A stretch of 64,000 bases of DNA from Delphinus delphis (taxonomy: Eukaryota; Chordata; Mammalia; Artiodactyla; Delphinidae). Of the stretch, positions 34,760 to 46,544 are shown in pieces (positions within the stretch are counted from its first letter, which is position 1; every line of letters begins with the position of its first letter). The position numbers and the translations under genes are program-made. The notes beneath the pieces are model-generated. The model was not told where the DNA came from. It worked only from the letters and a program-made list of their open reading frames with translations, and searched no databases. The stretch is taken from NCBI RefSeq assembly GCF_949987515.2, contig NC_082695.1:84489104-84553103 (forward strand), in the 5' to 3' direction.

Positions 34760-36275
34760 ATCCTGAGTGTGACGCCAGGGCATTTAGCCCCGTGTGTGGA
34801 TGGGAGGCACCGAGGCGAACCTCTGGTTGCAAAAGAGCTTCAAAGGTGTTCACACACCTCAGTGTGTGCACCAAGGTGGCCGCCGCTCCAACACGTGAAT
34901 CGTCTGGGGCGCCCTCAATCCTTGACTTGTCAGTCGTCCCCCAGTGCGAGTTCCTGCCACGCTGCAACTTTCTCAGAAATCTAAAATTCCACGTCTACTT
35001 CAAGACTCGGCCCATTTACACATTCCCTGGGACATCAGTTGTAGATGCATGCATGTGGGTACACATGTTTGACATGCCTACACACACACACACACATACC
35101 AGGATGCACACACACAAATGCATGTACATACACCGGGCACACAGTCTAATCACTGGCCCACTTTAGAAACTTCACTTATCTTTCATAAGAACAGAAAGTA
35201 AGAACTGGTCTTTCGAATCATGGCTGCCTGCTACAGAGGGTGGGTACCACTCGAAAGAAATCCCTTTCCTTTGGCGGAACACCGTGATGAGTGGGTCATT
35301 TGGATCCGGGAACAGGAACTGGAGACAGCTGATTTTTTTTTTTTTTTCTGCATAAGAGAAGGATAAAGGTTGGAATTCTTGATAAGATGAAAGAAGAGAG
35401 AAGGGTCAAGGAGATGGAGGGCCGAGCAGTGTGCAATGTGACCTCCCAAATTCTTAGTCAACCCCACTTCACGCTTAGATGCTCCACGGGGGCTATTTTG
35501 GGGATGGGGAGCTATGGAAGGCTCTGGGGTCTACTTTGCAGTAGTGTGGGTCAGAAACTGCCCATAAGGAGTATCGGGAAGCTGAGGGGGACACAGCTCG
35601 TTGACCGCATGTCCTGTGGGGGGCTTGGGGCCCTCACAGGCCATGGAATTCATGAGCATTAAAGCCAGTGCTACCTGGAACTGGAGGAGAAGGAGGGGCC
35701 CAGGGGATTCCAGGTTGCATCTATGCAGAGGATGCACACGTTAGGGTCAGAAGCTTTGGGTATAAAACAAAGAGCATAGGGGATAGGACAGGTGCACGTG
35801 GTAGAGAGCAGTCTTCTGATGGTGAAAGCCTTTCCTCTGCTCACCGCCCCAGGAAGGAAGGAAGGTAGAGACTGTGCCCTTTTCTGCTAAGTACTGGGAC
35901 TTAGAAGGCCTGGATGATTAATATTCACCTTTGATCCCCAACAAAGCAGCTAACAGGTGTTAGATATTAAACCCATCTTCAAGTCAATAAAGGAATTGCC
36001 AAGCAAACCTTTCACGCCTTGAAGAGAGTCCATCCACAGACAGGTCATCCATTCCAGGCTGTGCAGCCCAGGAAGAGCAATGGAACCATTGTGATGCAGA
36101 ACTGAAGGATTAGAAGGGCTTCTGTCACCTCTGTGACCTGGAGACCAGCTGGTGCTACTGGCTAATGGACCTCCCTCCCGCAGTGAGCCCCACTCCAGAC
36201 CATCAGCCACAGGGAGGCCTTTGTGGACCCCTCACTGTGAAGGAAAATCCTATTTACAAAAGCCTTCACCATGTG
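34760..36275. other. Unannotated sequence with a short CA tract
   Basis: (CA)n at 35080-35096 and around 35108, and a T-run at 35332-35347. No gene or repeat otherwise recognised. Confidence 0.4.
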
Positions 36276-36279
36276 GTCT

Positions 36280-36815
36280 CCAGTCTACCCCCTACCTCGT
36301 CTCCTGCCACTCTATCCCACACCCCAAAGCCCCTCCACTGAACCCCCTTCCACAGGCCTCGCTCCCCACCATATGAGTCCCACTTCAGTGTTCTTCTCTA
36401 CTTATTGGCCTGCCAAATGCATTATTATTCTATTATCCTTCCAGATCCAGACGTCAGCTCCTCCATGAGCTTTGCCCTCCCACACTTTTTCAGGTAATCA
36501 TTTAATAACCTCTGTCTGCTGGATGACCATAATAATTTGTTGAAACTTCCACTAGACTTCCTGCTACTGGTCTGAATGCATGTGTATATTCAGATGCTAT
36601 ATAAATAGATGATTAGAGAGATAGGTAGAGAGATAGGTAGGTAGACAGATATTGACTGGTATACATTGATGAACATACAGAGATTAATATAGAGATTAAA
36701 ACATTTCTATATAAATGTATATATTTATGTATAAATGCATCTAGACAGGAACTAATATTTCTCCACCCTGTATCTGCGGTGCTAACTATGGTACCTAGTA
36801 TATATTGGGTGTTTG
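36280..36815 (+). repeat. L2 LINE 3' region split by tetranucleotide repeats
   Basis: 'cctgccactctatcccacac', 'tcagctcctccatgagcttt' and the terminal 'gtatctgcggtgctaactat', 'gtacctagtatatattgggt' follow the L2 3' end order. Between them (36605-36650) is a GATA/GGTA-rich simple repeat. Divergence is high. Confidence 0.6.
36605..36650. repeat. (GATA/GGTA)n simple repeat
   Basis: Interrupted tetranucleotide stretch around 'agagataggtagagagatag' and 'gtaggtagacagat'. Confidence 0.8.
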
Positions 36816-36833
36816 AAAATGTTTAGTGACAGA

Positions 36834-36900
36834 ATGGACGGATGGGAGGATAGATGGAAAGAAGGGAGGGAGGGAGGGTCGATGGATGGATAGATGGGGT
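36834..36900. repeat. (GGAT)n/(GGGA)n simple repeat
   Basis: Purine-biased tetranucleotide tract with 'agggagggagggagggtcga' and 'tggatggatagatgg'. The G-tract block might fold as a G-quadruplex. Confidence 0.8.
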
Positions 36901-36999
36901 TCAGGTTACAGCTGCACTCCTGGGAAAAGAGGGCATAAAATCAAGGAGGAAAGTCTGGGAGGGAGTTTCTTGTCTCGAATTGCAGTTTAGCACCATGAC

Positions 37000-37165
37000 T
37001 AAAAATTCAGGAGAGTCAGGTTGTGGAGACAGACGGACTGGGCTTAACTATCTGTCCACGTTTACTAGCTGCTTATCTCCTCCATGCTTCAGTTTCCTCG
37101 TCTGAACCACGTGGGTAATCATAGCACCTCCCTCCTAGGGATTAGATGAGCCAATGCACACCAGG
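37000..37165 (+). repeat. MIR SINE
   Basis: 'agacagacggactgggctta', 'atgcttcagtttcctcgtct', 'taatcatagcacctccctcc', 'tagggattagatgagccaat' occur in sense MIR order. Confidence 0.75.
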
Positions 37166-37269
37166 CAGTGAGCTCTGCAGCACGCTCCACACCAGGTGAA
37201 GACACCTACTCTACAGCAGATTCCATACCAGGTGATACCATTTAACACCATGACTAAAAATTCGGAGAT

Positions 37270-37475
37270 GCACAGAAGATGGTCCCCTGACCTTGCAGAG
37301 CTTGGTCTGGTGGGGAAGAAACAAGATGACATAAGTACATAATTGTATCGAATACCACAAAGATAGACTCAGAACACCGCAAGGGTCCCCAGCGGGTGAC
37401 CCACCCTAGGCTGAGGGTCAGAGAAGGTCTCCCTGAGGAGGTGACACACGCGCCGAGACTTGACAGTTGAGAAGG
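37270..37475 (-). repeat. L2 LINE 3' region, antisense
   Basis: 'cccctgaccttgcagagctt', 'ggtctggtggggaagaaaca', 'gtcagagaaggtctccctga' and 'ggaggtgacacacgcgccga' match the reverse complement of the L2 3' region. A related phrase ('agttttaagcaaggtgtgac') follows at 37661. Confidence 0.55.
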
Positions 37476-37479
37476 CGAT

Positions 37480-39590
37480 CACCAGGGTGAGAAGGGAGAA
37501 AGCTTTCCCTGCGGGGTCAGAACTAGCTCAGGGTGACACTAGGAGGATGACACTTCGGGACCCTACGGTAGCCTCCACAGCCCTGGGCAAAGTAGGCAAG
37601 GGGCAGGCAGGCCGTGTTGAGGAGTTTCTTTCCCGTAAATGAATAACGGGAAACACCTCAACAGTTTTAAGCAAGGTGTGACTGTTTCTCTGCACACAGT
37701 GGAAGAGATGGAGAAAAAATGACCTATGTGGCCCGGTGGGAAAATGAGACTCCTCTGCAGAGAGATGCGAGAGAAGTGCTGCCAAAAACCAAAGGATTCT
37801 GAATGGCGCTTATGTTTCGTTTAAAACCACCTAACGAAGAGAAAAATACGAAGGGGTTCCCTGTGCCATCCATCACTCTTTGGTGCTTCAAGCTTGGCTT
37901 TCATGTCTGTCTGAAGGTCAACGTAATGTATACGGCCTGCCCATCACAATACCTACACTTATCAACTTAACGAGCTGCATCGTGTCCAATTTAGTTTAAC
38001 CGCTATGAAGGCATCATTTTTCTTTTAGGAGCTTCTTGTTTCTGTTATTCCAATCAAATGTATCATCTCTTGCTTACTCTGGAGGTGATCCTGTCTACCA
38101 GAATGTCACTGGCTACCACTTTCAGGATTTTTATTAATAAATGCTCGCTGTGCTTATTATTTCTTTACTCAGCCACGTTTCATTAACCCCCCAGGTATCA
38201 TCAGCCTTTGCTCCACTTCCTAGCACTGCTGTTTGCTCTACTGTGGGTGAAAGTCATCTATTTATTTGTTTTCTCCATTCGCCACCTGGGAGCAGGCTGA
38301 AGGGTGGATGCCTGGATGAAAAAAATGCCTTCTACACCACTATGGTTTCCATTTTTCTGCCATTTTCTCGTCCTCCCTTCATTCATCATTTATTATGCCT
38401 TTCAAAATATCCGTGTTCGTTGACCCCAGCAGAGAACTAACTTCATAAACTTTAATCGTATTTTCTAAAGATTCCTCCTCACATACTTCCCCTGAAATCT
38501 CTCCCCACACTGATTCTCCATCAAGCAACCTCCTCCACAGACATTTTCAGGACAAATGAACACACACAGCCCCTTTTTTTTTTTTTTGCGTAGACAGAGC
38601 ACAGATCCCTAAATAGAAGTAAGAAAATATACTCACTGAAGAACATCAAAACCAAGATACATAACTTATAATGTCAGGCTGGCCACAAAATTGAGAAGTA
38701 ATTTGGCCATAAACAGAAATGATGAATATCTTTTCCAAATGGAAAGGCCCAGACAGCGACGCTATAAAAATCACATTACTATTGTTACATATTCATGTGA
38801 CTAGAAATTCATCAGCAAACAGACGTGTGAGAGGCCATAGATTCTGTACATATGGAGACCATATGCCTCAGGTTTTCTGGGAAAGAAATATTATGTCCTG
38901 TGTACCCATACGTACAGTCATCCTGGCTGGGGCGTGTGTTCCAAATTTTGGCTGAGAAAATATGGCCCCCATAGCTTCTATGGCTGCAAACCCCAAGCAG
39001 TGTAAGGAGTGGTGTGTGTAGCCAGGGAGGCCCTGGACACACGCGACTCTGGGGTGCAAGTATAGAGTCTCTCGTAATTATCACATGACGTGGAAGAGCC
39101 AACAGTATATATTTTTTTAAACTTTTCAACTACAGCAGCACAGAGAAGAGACAACTAGAAGCCGCCATAGGCATTCTTCAGAAAAATGTTCTGTAACAAG
39201 CATCTCCAAATACATTTGCATCGGAGGGGAGTCTCGCCTTGGCATTGTGGAATTAGCCGTCGAAGAACAGAAATAACCAGAGAATTAGAAACGAAGTTAC
39301 GGAAGAGCTTCAAGGCTGAACACTGAGCGACTGCAGGCACGGGCAGCAGGACGTCACAGGCTGGCCGTTCTGATGACCTAGGCCAGTGGCCAGGAGTGAC
39401 CTTGGCCAAAGGACAAGAAGAAGAGCAGGCATTTCCCTGGTTCCTCCAGAGAGGAAAGGACAGCATGTTAATATCAGGATTGCGCTGTAGGCTTATCTGA
39501 CTACGATTTATTTGATATCATGTAGGGTTGTGTCTAAATTAATCATTTGCTCAAGTACAGACGATTCTTTTCAGCTAATACCTTCATCAG
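37480..39590. other. Unannotated sequence
   Basis: No gene or repeat recognised. A run of T's at 38573-38587 is the main low-complexity feature. Frames do not exceed 105 codons. Confidence 0.4.
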
Positions 39591-39599
39591 AAATAACAG

Positions 39600-39720
39600 T
39601 TAAGATTCAGCCTCTGGAAGCAGATTCTGTGGCTTTTAGACCCAACGTCATCAGTGACAAAGTGTTACTTAACTGCTTTAAGTTTTAGTTTTCTCGTCTG
39701 TACAGTGGAAAATAATTGCT
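39600..39720 (+). repeat. MIR fragment
   Basis: 'gcctctggaagcagattctg', 'aagtgttacttaactgcttt' and 'agttttctcgtctgtacagt' follow MIR sense order. Confidence 0.6.
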
Positions 39721-40003
39721 GCAGCAATTAATTCTGGCCTTTGCCTTCCGCTCCTGGGAGGTGATCTCGAAGCCCTTGGCGTGGTCTGCCTGCATTCTGC
39801 AGGTGTCATTAGACAAGCACACGAGCACTGGAGGAAAAGCACAGCCGCACGCATTTGTGGCTTAGACGCAAAGAAATGTCACCGAGGAAGCCTAGGCATT
39901 TAGAGGGACGAAAAAAGTTTCCTAATTTAAAGACTGAACTGAACAACTGCAGGTTGAAAGGCTGGCAATTCTGAAATCAGAATACCAGTCACAAGGGACG
40001 TGT

Positions 40004-40229
40004 AAAAAGGAACCCCAGGGCTTCCCTGGTGGCGCAGTGGTTGAGAGTCCGCCTGCCAATGCAGGGGGCACGGCTTCGTGCCCCGGTCCGGGAAGATCCC
40101 ACATGCCGCGGAGCGGCTGGGCCCGTGAGCCATGGCCGCTGAGCCTGTGCGTCCGGAGCCTGTGCTCCGCAACGGGAGGGGTCACAACAGTGAGAGGCCC
40201 GTGTACCGCAAAAAAAAAAAGGAACCCCA
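40004..40229 (+). mobile_element. CHR-2-like SINE, short form, with target-site duplication
   Basis: The body is about 40018-40209 plus an A tail to 40220. It is GC-rich with many retained CpGs. The duplication aaaaaggaacccca flanks both ends (40004-40017 and 40216-40229), the second copy merging with the A tail. It appears to be a recent insertion. Confidence 0.94.
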
Positions 40230-42655
40230 TAGTTAAACACGTTTGAGAAGCGCCCCTTGTATTTCATCCTCTTGGAGGGCGATTACGCGCAGGGAGTCCA
40301 GCGCTCAGGCACGCCTGCGCTCCTAGCCCAGGCACCTCCGTTCCGAGACTCCTCACTGGGGCCTTCAACAGGGACCCTCCTCAGGCACCTCTGGGAGAGC
40401 TCCTACTAGCGGGAGGGGAGAGGGGGCCGTGAAGATGCTTTCTCCACAATGACTCCAACATCAGGACCTTCCCCTCCCAGCCCCTCCCCTCCCCAGCAGC
40501 CCTAGGTCCATAAGACTGCCAGAGCCTCCTGCTGGGGCTCCCTCTGCAACGGGAGGACCCCCACCTGGATCTCGAGCAGTGCGGTGCTTCATGAGGGAAA
40601 ATGGGATGGGGGTCGTGCTTTCTCTGGCTTAGCCTCTTGCTTGCATCACGGCAGTGAGAGATTTAAAGTCTCGGCTGTTAACTTTCATTTTGGCTCCTGG
40701 TCCTAATCCGCTGCTCCAGCACCCGGCAGCTCACTCCCCCCGGCTCAGCTGAACCCGACAATGCATATTAGAACACGAAAGGCCCCAAGAATACATTACA
40801 AACCTCTTTGATCATGGAGCACTTCTGTTATATGACATTCACCAATAATATTCTTCGTGAAGTACAGAATTTCAATATAAACTCTGAGATAAGAAAATGC
40901 CACATAACTTGCTGCAGACCAGCACAGGCCGCATAGAGACCCTGGGAGCAACGAACAAAAATAAACGTCAGAAAATCGACGCTGCCTAAAACATCACTGG
41001 CTGTGTAGTTTATAAGTAATTTAATTTGAAAGGATGGTGTTTACCACCAGGACCACATTAAAGTTAACTGTCCTTGTATATTACTCTAATCGCCTCCATT
41101 CTGGAGAGCACCGTGAAAGAAACAGTTAATCACAGAGTATGGACTCATGCTTGCTCAAAATACCTGAGTGGCTTGTATGAAGTCCTGAATCAAAGAACTC
41201 CTCAGGTTCGGGAGTCGACCCAACCAGTTCTAGAGTCGAGTCACAAGCAGCACGATTGGTAATCGGATTGGATCAACCAGGTCAGCTGCCCCTTTGCAGA
41301 ATGCAGGGTCGATGCGGGACAAGCTGTCTCCTTTAACCACACAGAGAAGCCCTAAGAGGGGACACAGCCGGCAGCAGGAGCGCTGACGCTCCATCCAGTG
41401 TCTGTGGACTGAGTCCCCAGCACTTGTTACTGTACCAGGAGCTGGAAGTGTCTTAAGTGTAAGTTGCAGGCCCTCTTATCAAAGAATGTGAAGTCCTCAT
41501 GGGGATACAGAGCTTTCCACGTGACCTGTCAAAATACACGGACAGGAAGCCGTGCAAAGAGCCCCGCGACGTCAGTTCGGTTCAAGGAGACAGATGTCGT
41601 CACGAGCTGGAACCTGTTCCTAAAGTAGTTTTGTGCCTCCAAGTGTGTGGAGAACAAGAGCCCGAGAGATGGGGCAGGAAGGACGTGTGTTTAGCCCTGA
41701 GGCTCTCTCTAAGGCGACATCCCAGCATGACGTCACAGGACGTGGTGCAGAGGAGAATCACCCACTTTCAGGAAAGATCCAGAGGCCAGGTCCCCGTACC
41801 ACAGAGCTGGGAGTAATTAGAAAAGGTGCAAAAGCGACTGAAAAGGTGTCTCTTATGACAGCAGAAGAGATTTAGTACCAACCACATAAAAGGCGAGATA
41901 AAGTTTATTGAGAGCATTAAATTCATGGTGAGAACAAGAAAGGAGCTGGGACGAGAGCTCTGAACAAGGGAAGTGCAGCGGGGCGTCTGCACTCAGGGCT
42001 GGGAGAGGGAAAGCTCCCCTTGCCAGGTCGCAATATGAAGAGACCAGCGATTCCTAAAGGATTACACGGCGCGCCAAGAACCAGTGTCTTAAAGCATCTT
42101 AAATTTTCAGATGAACAACCCACGAACTTTGGTCTCGAGGACGTGCTGAGGGTCCGCCATGGACAAAGGTGTGACGGGTGCTGGCACAGGGGACAGGATG
42201 CACGCAGCACAGTGTTTTTTAAAAACCCTCCTGCTATCATCTCAGTTGAATCGGTAATTCCTCTAAGTTAATAAAATTCCTCAGGGCCCAATGTTCCCGT
42301 TGATCGCAGACCCAAGAGTGTTCTCCAAAGCACCCTCTACAGTTGGGTTTATGGTGCAGATGCAAACACTCCAGGGAAAGGAGAAAATAAAATGTGCTCA
42401 GCCAGCAAGCCAGGGGTGATGCTTAGCCCCGGCTGTCAGTCCTCAAAATGCTGCGGGAAGCTGGCGTTTTCCTTCCCCGGCCCCTTTCTACCGCAGTCAT
42501 TGCCTTGTCTACCTCCTTCCCTGGAATCTGGGGGCTATGACTGTAACAAGAGCTACAAAGGGCTTGAAATCCTCCGAGGAACTGTACATAGTTAAGGAAA
42601 CTATGAAGACACTGCTCCTCATTCTCGTCATCCTCCACCTTCACAGCCGCATCTG
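40230..42655. other. Unannotated sequence, possible regulatory block at 40780-41050
   Basis: 40260-40760 is GC-rich. 40780-41050 turns AT-rich, complex and repeat-free. A weak antisense MIR/L2-like stretch occurs near 41330-41460. No exon can be supported. Overlapping frames of about 105 codons at 41499-41816 and 41923-42240 are not called. Confidence 0.4.
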
Positions 42656-42659
42656 CAGA

Positions 42660-42868
42660 TTTTTTTTTTTTTTTGCGGTACGCGGGCCTCTCACTGCTGT
42701 GGCCTCTCCCTTTGCGGAGCACAGGCTCCGGACACGCAGGCTCAGCGGCCACGACTCACGGGCCCAGCCGCTCCGTGGCATGTGGGATCTTCCCGGACCG
42801 GGGCACGAACCCGTGTCCCCTGCATCGGCAGGCGGACTCTCAACCACTGCGCCACCAGGGAAGCTCCA
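42660..42868 (-). mobile_element. CHR-2-like SINE, short form, antisense
   Basis: The T-run (42660-42674) is the A tail of a minus-strand copy. The sequence reads gcggtacgcgggcctctcac onward to the head 'gcgccaccagggaagctcc'. Many CpGs remain. I could not identify a clear target duplication. Confidence 0.93.
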
Positions 42869-42869
42869 A

Positions 42870-43420
42870 AGTAGCTTTTAATAACCCTGCCCTATGATTA
42901 CCAGGAGTGCAGGCACCGCCCTGTATTCCCTGAGATGCTGGAAATGGAAGGGCCACACAGATGATATTTTCAGAAATGAGAGCCTGCTCTTCTCTAGACC
43001 TTTGACATAGAGCCATTCCTCGGGGAGCAGGTAGGGGTCCCAGACCGAGGACTCAGCTGAGGATTACAGGGGGCCCGGGGCTGCACTTCCCAGCGCTCGC
43101 AGGGGCGGGGGGAGTCCCCCTTGCAGTCTCTGTGGGTCTGACCACCCAGCTCACTGTGCGCCTGTGCAGAGCACACTTCTGTTCTTTGCAGGAGCTGAAG
43201 GATAACCAGGAGGTTCTTAGGACAGCGTCCAGGTCGCCAGGGAATAGGACGAGGCAGTGGGGGAGGACAGCCCAGTGAATACATCACCATGTGGTCCTCC
43301 TTCCGACACATCAGCAGCACTAAGTGTGTCAAAACCTAGACGCCCTCCACCTGCCTGTGCGTGCGCAGTAAGGTAGGAATTTCCCCGTCAGCCTGAAGGA
43401 CTCGTGCCTCTTGGCAGGAG
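42870..43420. other. Unannotated sequence
   Basis: GC-richer DNA without recognised repeat or gene. Confidence 0.35.
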
Positions 43421-43426
43421 CTCCGA

Positions 43427-43589
43427 GAACTGAGACGGCTGCACTAGGTGGGACACCTCTAGGGAGGGTGTCAGGAACCGCAGGGCACCCTTAGACCAGC
43501 CCAGGAGCCCTGGAACTGAGACGGCTGCACTAGACGGGACACCTCTAGGGAGGATGTCAGGAACCGCAGGGCGCCCTTAGACCAGCCCA
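43427..43589. repeat. Imperfect tandem duplication, 86-bp period
   Basis: The segment starting gaactgagacggctgcacta at 43427 recurs at 43513. About 77 bp align with roughly four substitutions (for example gtggg to acggg, gggtg to ggatg, gcaccc to gcgccc). Several changes alter CpG/TpG sites. It is older than the 66-bp duplication at 30.3 kb. Confidence 0.9.
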
Positions 43590-44100
43590 TGGGTGACCCC
43601 TTCTGGCCCATGCGGCCATCCCGAGTCAATCAACTACGGCCACTGGAGCAGTGGATTTGCCATATAACAAAGCAATTACAAAAATAGCCAAAAAAATATT
43701 AAGAAATCAGCTGCTACTAAAAAGGCGGGTATGTGTGTGGTGGGTTCTGAAGCTGGACGCTCTCAACCTTGGCTCCCCAGCAAACTGAGTTTCCAGAATG
43801 TAATGTGCCACGCAGCCTGCAAGGAGACTAACTGCCACACAGAGAGCGTGGTCCCTGCCCTCAAGGGGTCCTGCACCCCTGATTTCACCAACCGAATAAT
43901 TTTCCATTTATTAATGAGATGAGATGGCTATAAATTCACATTCATCCACATTCCTAACTGGTAAATGTACCAACAGCTTGCTTATTAAAATAATCTGTCT
44001 CTATCTGTGTCGGATGCATTAAAAATATAATTAATCTCCCCAGTATTATTTCTCAGAATTTGTCCTAAGAAAGGACATATCATTTCTACCAAGATACAAT
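43590..44100. other. AT-rich non-repetitive block, possible regulatory element
   Basis: Contains several TAAT/ATTA homeodomain-type cores (for example 'atttattaatgagatgagat' near 43908, 'aatataattaatctcccc' near 44025). I recognise no repeat. The conservation that would make it an enhancer candidate cannot be judged from one sequence. Confidence 0.3.
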
Positions 44101-44104
44101 TTCT

Positions 44105-44235
44105 TGCTCCCTAAATGCCCCTCCCTATTCTTCTACATGGACTCATTCTCCAAGGCCCAGATCAAATCCCACCTTTTCTCTGAAGCCTTCTCAGACCAGC
44201 CCAGGTGGTCGTTTCTCTGAACTCTGATAACATGA
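44105..44235 (+). repeat. L2 LINE fragment
   Basis: 'aaggcccagatcaaatccca', 'ccttttctctgaagccttct', 'cagaccagcccaggtggt' match the L2 3' region in sense orientation. Confidence 0.65.
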
Positions 44236-44373
44236 CTTCTTGGGTAATTTAGTAGTCATCTTTTCCTGGGATTATATCTTACCACGTCTATGGGAGTATA
44301 AAATTCTTCATGTCAAACAGCATCAGATATATCCATCCACAGTACCTAGCTTAATATCTTATCAAGAGTGGTT

Positions 44374-44772
44374 ATTATGGGCTGAATGTTTGTATACCTC
44401 CCGCCCTGCCCTCCAAATCCATATGTCGAAGCCCTAACCCCTAATATGATAGTATTAGGAGAGATAATTAGGTTTAGGTGAGGTCACGAGGGTGGCGTCC
44501 CCATGATGAGATTAGTGCCCTTATAAGAAGAGAGCAAAAGCTTCTGTTCCACAACTCCCTCTACCCACCCACCCCCGACAACCTCACCCCAGAGCCATGT
44601 GAGCACTCAGCAAGAAGGCAGCTGCCTGCAGGCCAGGAAGAGGGTCCTCACCAGAACCTAGCCATGCTGGCACCTGATCAACTTCCAGCCTCTCAAACAG
44701 TGAGAAATAAACTCCTGGTGCTTAACCACAGTCTATGGTATTTTGTTACAGCAGCCCGAGCAGACTAGAGCA
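44374..44772 (+). mobile_element. MaLR-type LTR (MLT1/MST group)
   Basis: Starts near 'atgggctgaatgtttgtata' and contains 'agccctaacccctaatatga', 'ggtgaggtcacgagggtggc', 'gagattagtgcccttataag', 'aagaaggcagctgcctgcag', 'aacagtgagaaataaactcc' (with AATAAA). It ends 'gttacagcagcccgagcaga'. It is a sense solo LTR, well preserved along its length, of the same group as the antisense one at 29.6 kb. Confidence 0.88.
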
Positions 44773-44859
44773 GTAGTGCTCAAAAAACAGTTCATTGTTA
44801 GATTCATTCAGAGGACTCTAGGGCTATTTGCAATTGTATAACATTATGAGCAACGACAG

Positions 44860-45010
44860 GATGGAGCTAGAAAGACTGTAGTTCAGTCTTAGCTCCCAGT
44901 TTACCAGCAGTGTGACCTTGGGCAGCTTAGCTCCTTTATCCTGTATCCATAGAAAGGAAATGATTATGTCTATTTAAAGGGTACTTTGGAAGGTTACAAA
45001 GATACTAGCA
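44860..45010 (+). repeat. MIR SINE
   Basis: 'tcagtcttagctcccagttt', 'accagcagtgtgaccttggg', 'cagcttagctcctttatcct' in sense MIR order. Confidence 0.75.
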
Positions 45011-45363
45011 TTTTTGAAGATGCTAACAGCTACCTACTCAATATTTATTCTCTCCTTTCTTACTGGCAAAACCCCACTTTTGTTCAATATAACTAGACAC
45101 TCGATTAGAATACTTCATAGACTCAGTTCAAGCCAACAAGACATGGGCAGAGGTTCACTGGGTGTTTCTGATTTTTTTTTTTCCTGAAATAGACACTTCT
45201 CATTTCTTCTTCCTCCATCTTTCCTTTCCCCTTCCTCCTTCTCTTTGTCTTGTCGTCTTCTCTTCCTGCCTCGGATGTAGGTGTGAGATCAGAGAAAGTG
45301 CAGCTACTGCATAACCATGGGGGCCCAGGGCAGGCTGCCCCAGAATCTGCCTCCATGGCACAT

Positions 45364-45842
45364 TGATTATTTCAAATTAAAGTTACTTGAAAAGCAGCCA
45401 GTACAAGAGAGACAGTTTGACCTGCCTTTGTCCCCCCTGAGACCAGGAAATAAATCTCCCGGTGAAGGTGTCTCCCTGTACCAGGAGGCTAAGAAGAGCC
45501 ATCCCTGTCACCAGAGACAGGGACTTCAGGACCAAGAAGCCTGTGTAAACAAACCTTGTTACTCTTTACTAATCACCACCCAAGCCCAAACATTGCTTCA
45601 ATTCCTTACCAATTAAGCACCCAGACCTAAGCTGCTTTGTCCCATCAACTCCGCACCAATGTACTGTCTCTTTATGTAAAAAGACCTAAAAGCTGCCTGT
45701 TGTCGGTTAGTCTCCAGGCATCACGTTCATGATCGCCCACGGGTACCAAATTAAATGGGTTTTTCTCCTGTTCATCTGTCTCACGTCCACTGAATTCTTA
45801 AGAAGAATTTAGGAGGGTAGAGAAAAATTTTTTTCTCACCAA
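45364..45842 (+). mobile_element. Retroviral-type solo LTR (gamma/ERV1-like)
   Basis: The right half is diagnostic of an LTR R-U5: 'ggtaccaaattaaatgggtt', 'tttctcctgttcatctgtct', 'cacgtccactgaattcttaa', 'ggagggtagagaaaaatttt', ending ...ctcaccaa. The TG at 45364 is a plausible left end, which would give about 480 bp. No retroviral coding region adjoins it. The left boundary and family are uncertain. The tail resembles that of the antisense LTR at 23.1 kb. Confidence 0.7.
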
Positions 45843-45849
45843 CAGAGGA

Positions 45850-46060
45850 AAGTTACCATTAATTGAGCAAGTGTTACAGAGAGCCTGGCGGGCACAGGGC
45901 ATGGTTCTTGGGGCCTCGGGGAGCCCAGGAGACAAACATGGGGCTGAGGTTCTGGAGGTGAGAGGAGGCAATAAACAAACATAATTCACGAGTCAGAAAG
46001 TATTCCAGATCCAGATAAATGCCGTGGGGGAGAGAGCAGGGGACAAAGCTTGGACGTGGG
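45850..46060 (-). repeat. L2 LINE 3' end, antisense
   Basis: 'ccattaattgagcaagtgtt', 'gcgggcacagggcatggttc', 'ggaggcaataaacaaacata' recall the reverse complement of the L2 terminus. Confidence 0.45.
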
Positions 46061-46347
46061 GTGGGGGGAGGTATCAACCATCAGCAGCATGGTGAGGGGA
46101 CACCGCCAGGAGCAAACTCTTACTTGGTTCATCTGTGTGCCCTTCCATTGCACGGAGCCCAAGGAAACACCTACCTCAGACCACCACGAAGGTTTTCAGC
46201 ACAGTGCCTACATGTGCCACACGTGGAAAGCAGGTGCTTAACAAATGTCTGGTTGTGGTGGTCTTTAATATCGTCAACACTGCTGTTCCAGAAAAGCAGC
46301 ACTGTGGTTGTCAGCAAAGGAAAATCACTTCATAAAAATGTGGGCCT

Positions 46348-46538
46348 GGGCTCCCCTGGTGGCGCAGTGGTTGAGAGTCTGCCTGCCGATGCAGGGGACA
46401 GGGTTCGTACCCCGGTCCAGGAAGATCCCACATGCCGCGGAGCGGCTGGGCCCGTGAGCCATGGCCGCTGAGCCTGTGCGTCTGGAGCCTGTACTCCACA
46501 ACGGGAGAGGCCACAGCAGTGAGAGGCCCGCGTACCCC
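46348..46538 (+). mobile_element. CHR-2-like SINE, short form, without an A tail
   Basis: Head ctcccctggtggcgcagtgg (46351) and right end gagaggcccgcgtaccc (46521-46537) are present. The expected A-run is absent and is replaced by 'cctcaaatgtgagg'. A possible degenerate duplication is aaatgtgggcct (46337-46348) versus aaatgtgagggg (46541-46552). The body is well preserved, so the tail was probably lost by deletion or never made. Confidence 0.9.
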
Positions 46539-46544
46539 TCAAAT

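Noticed and set aside
40030..40100. tRNA gene suggested by A-box and B-box
   Set aside because: The boxes belong to the tRNA-derived head of the SINE and no cloverleaf with acceptor pairing follows.
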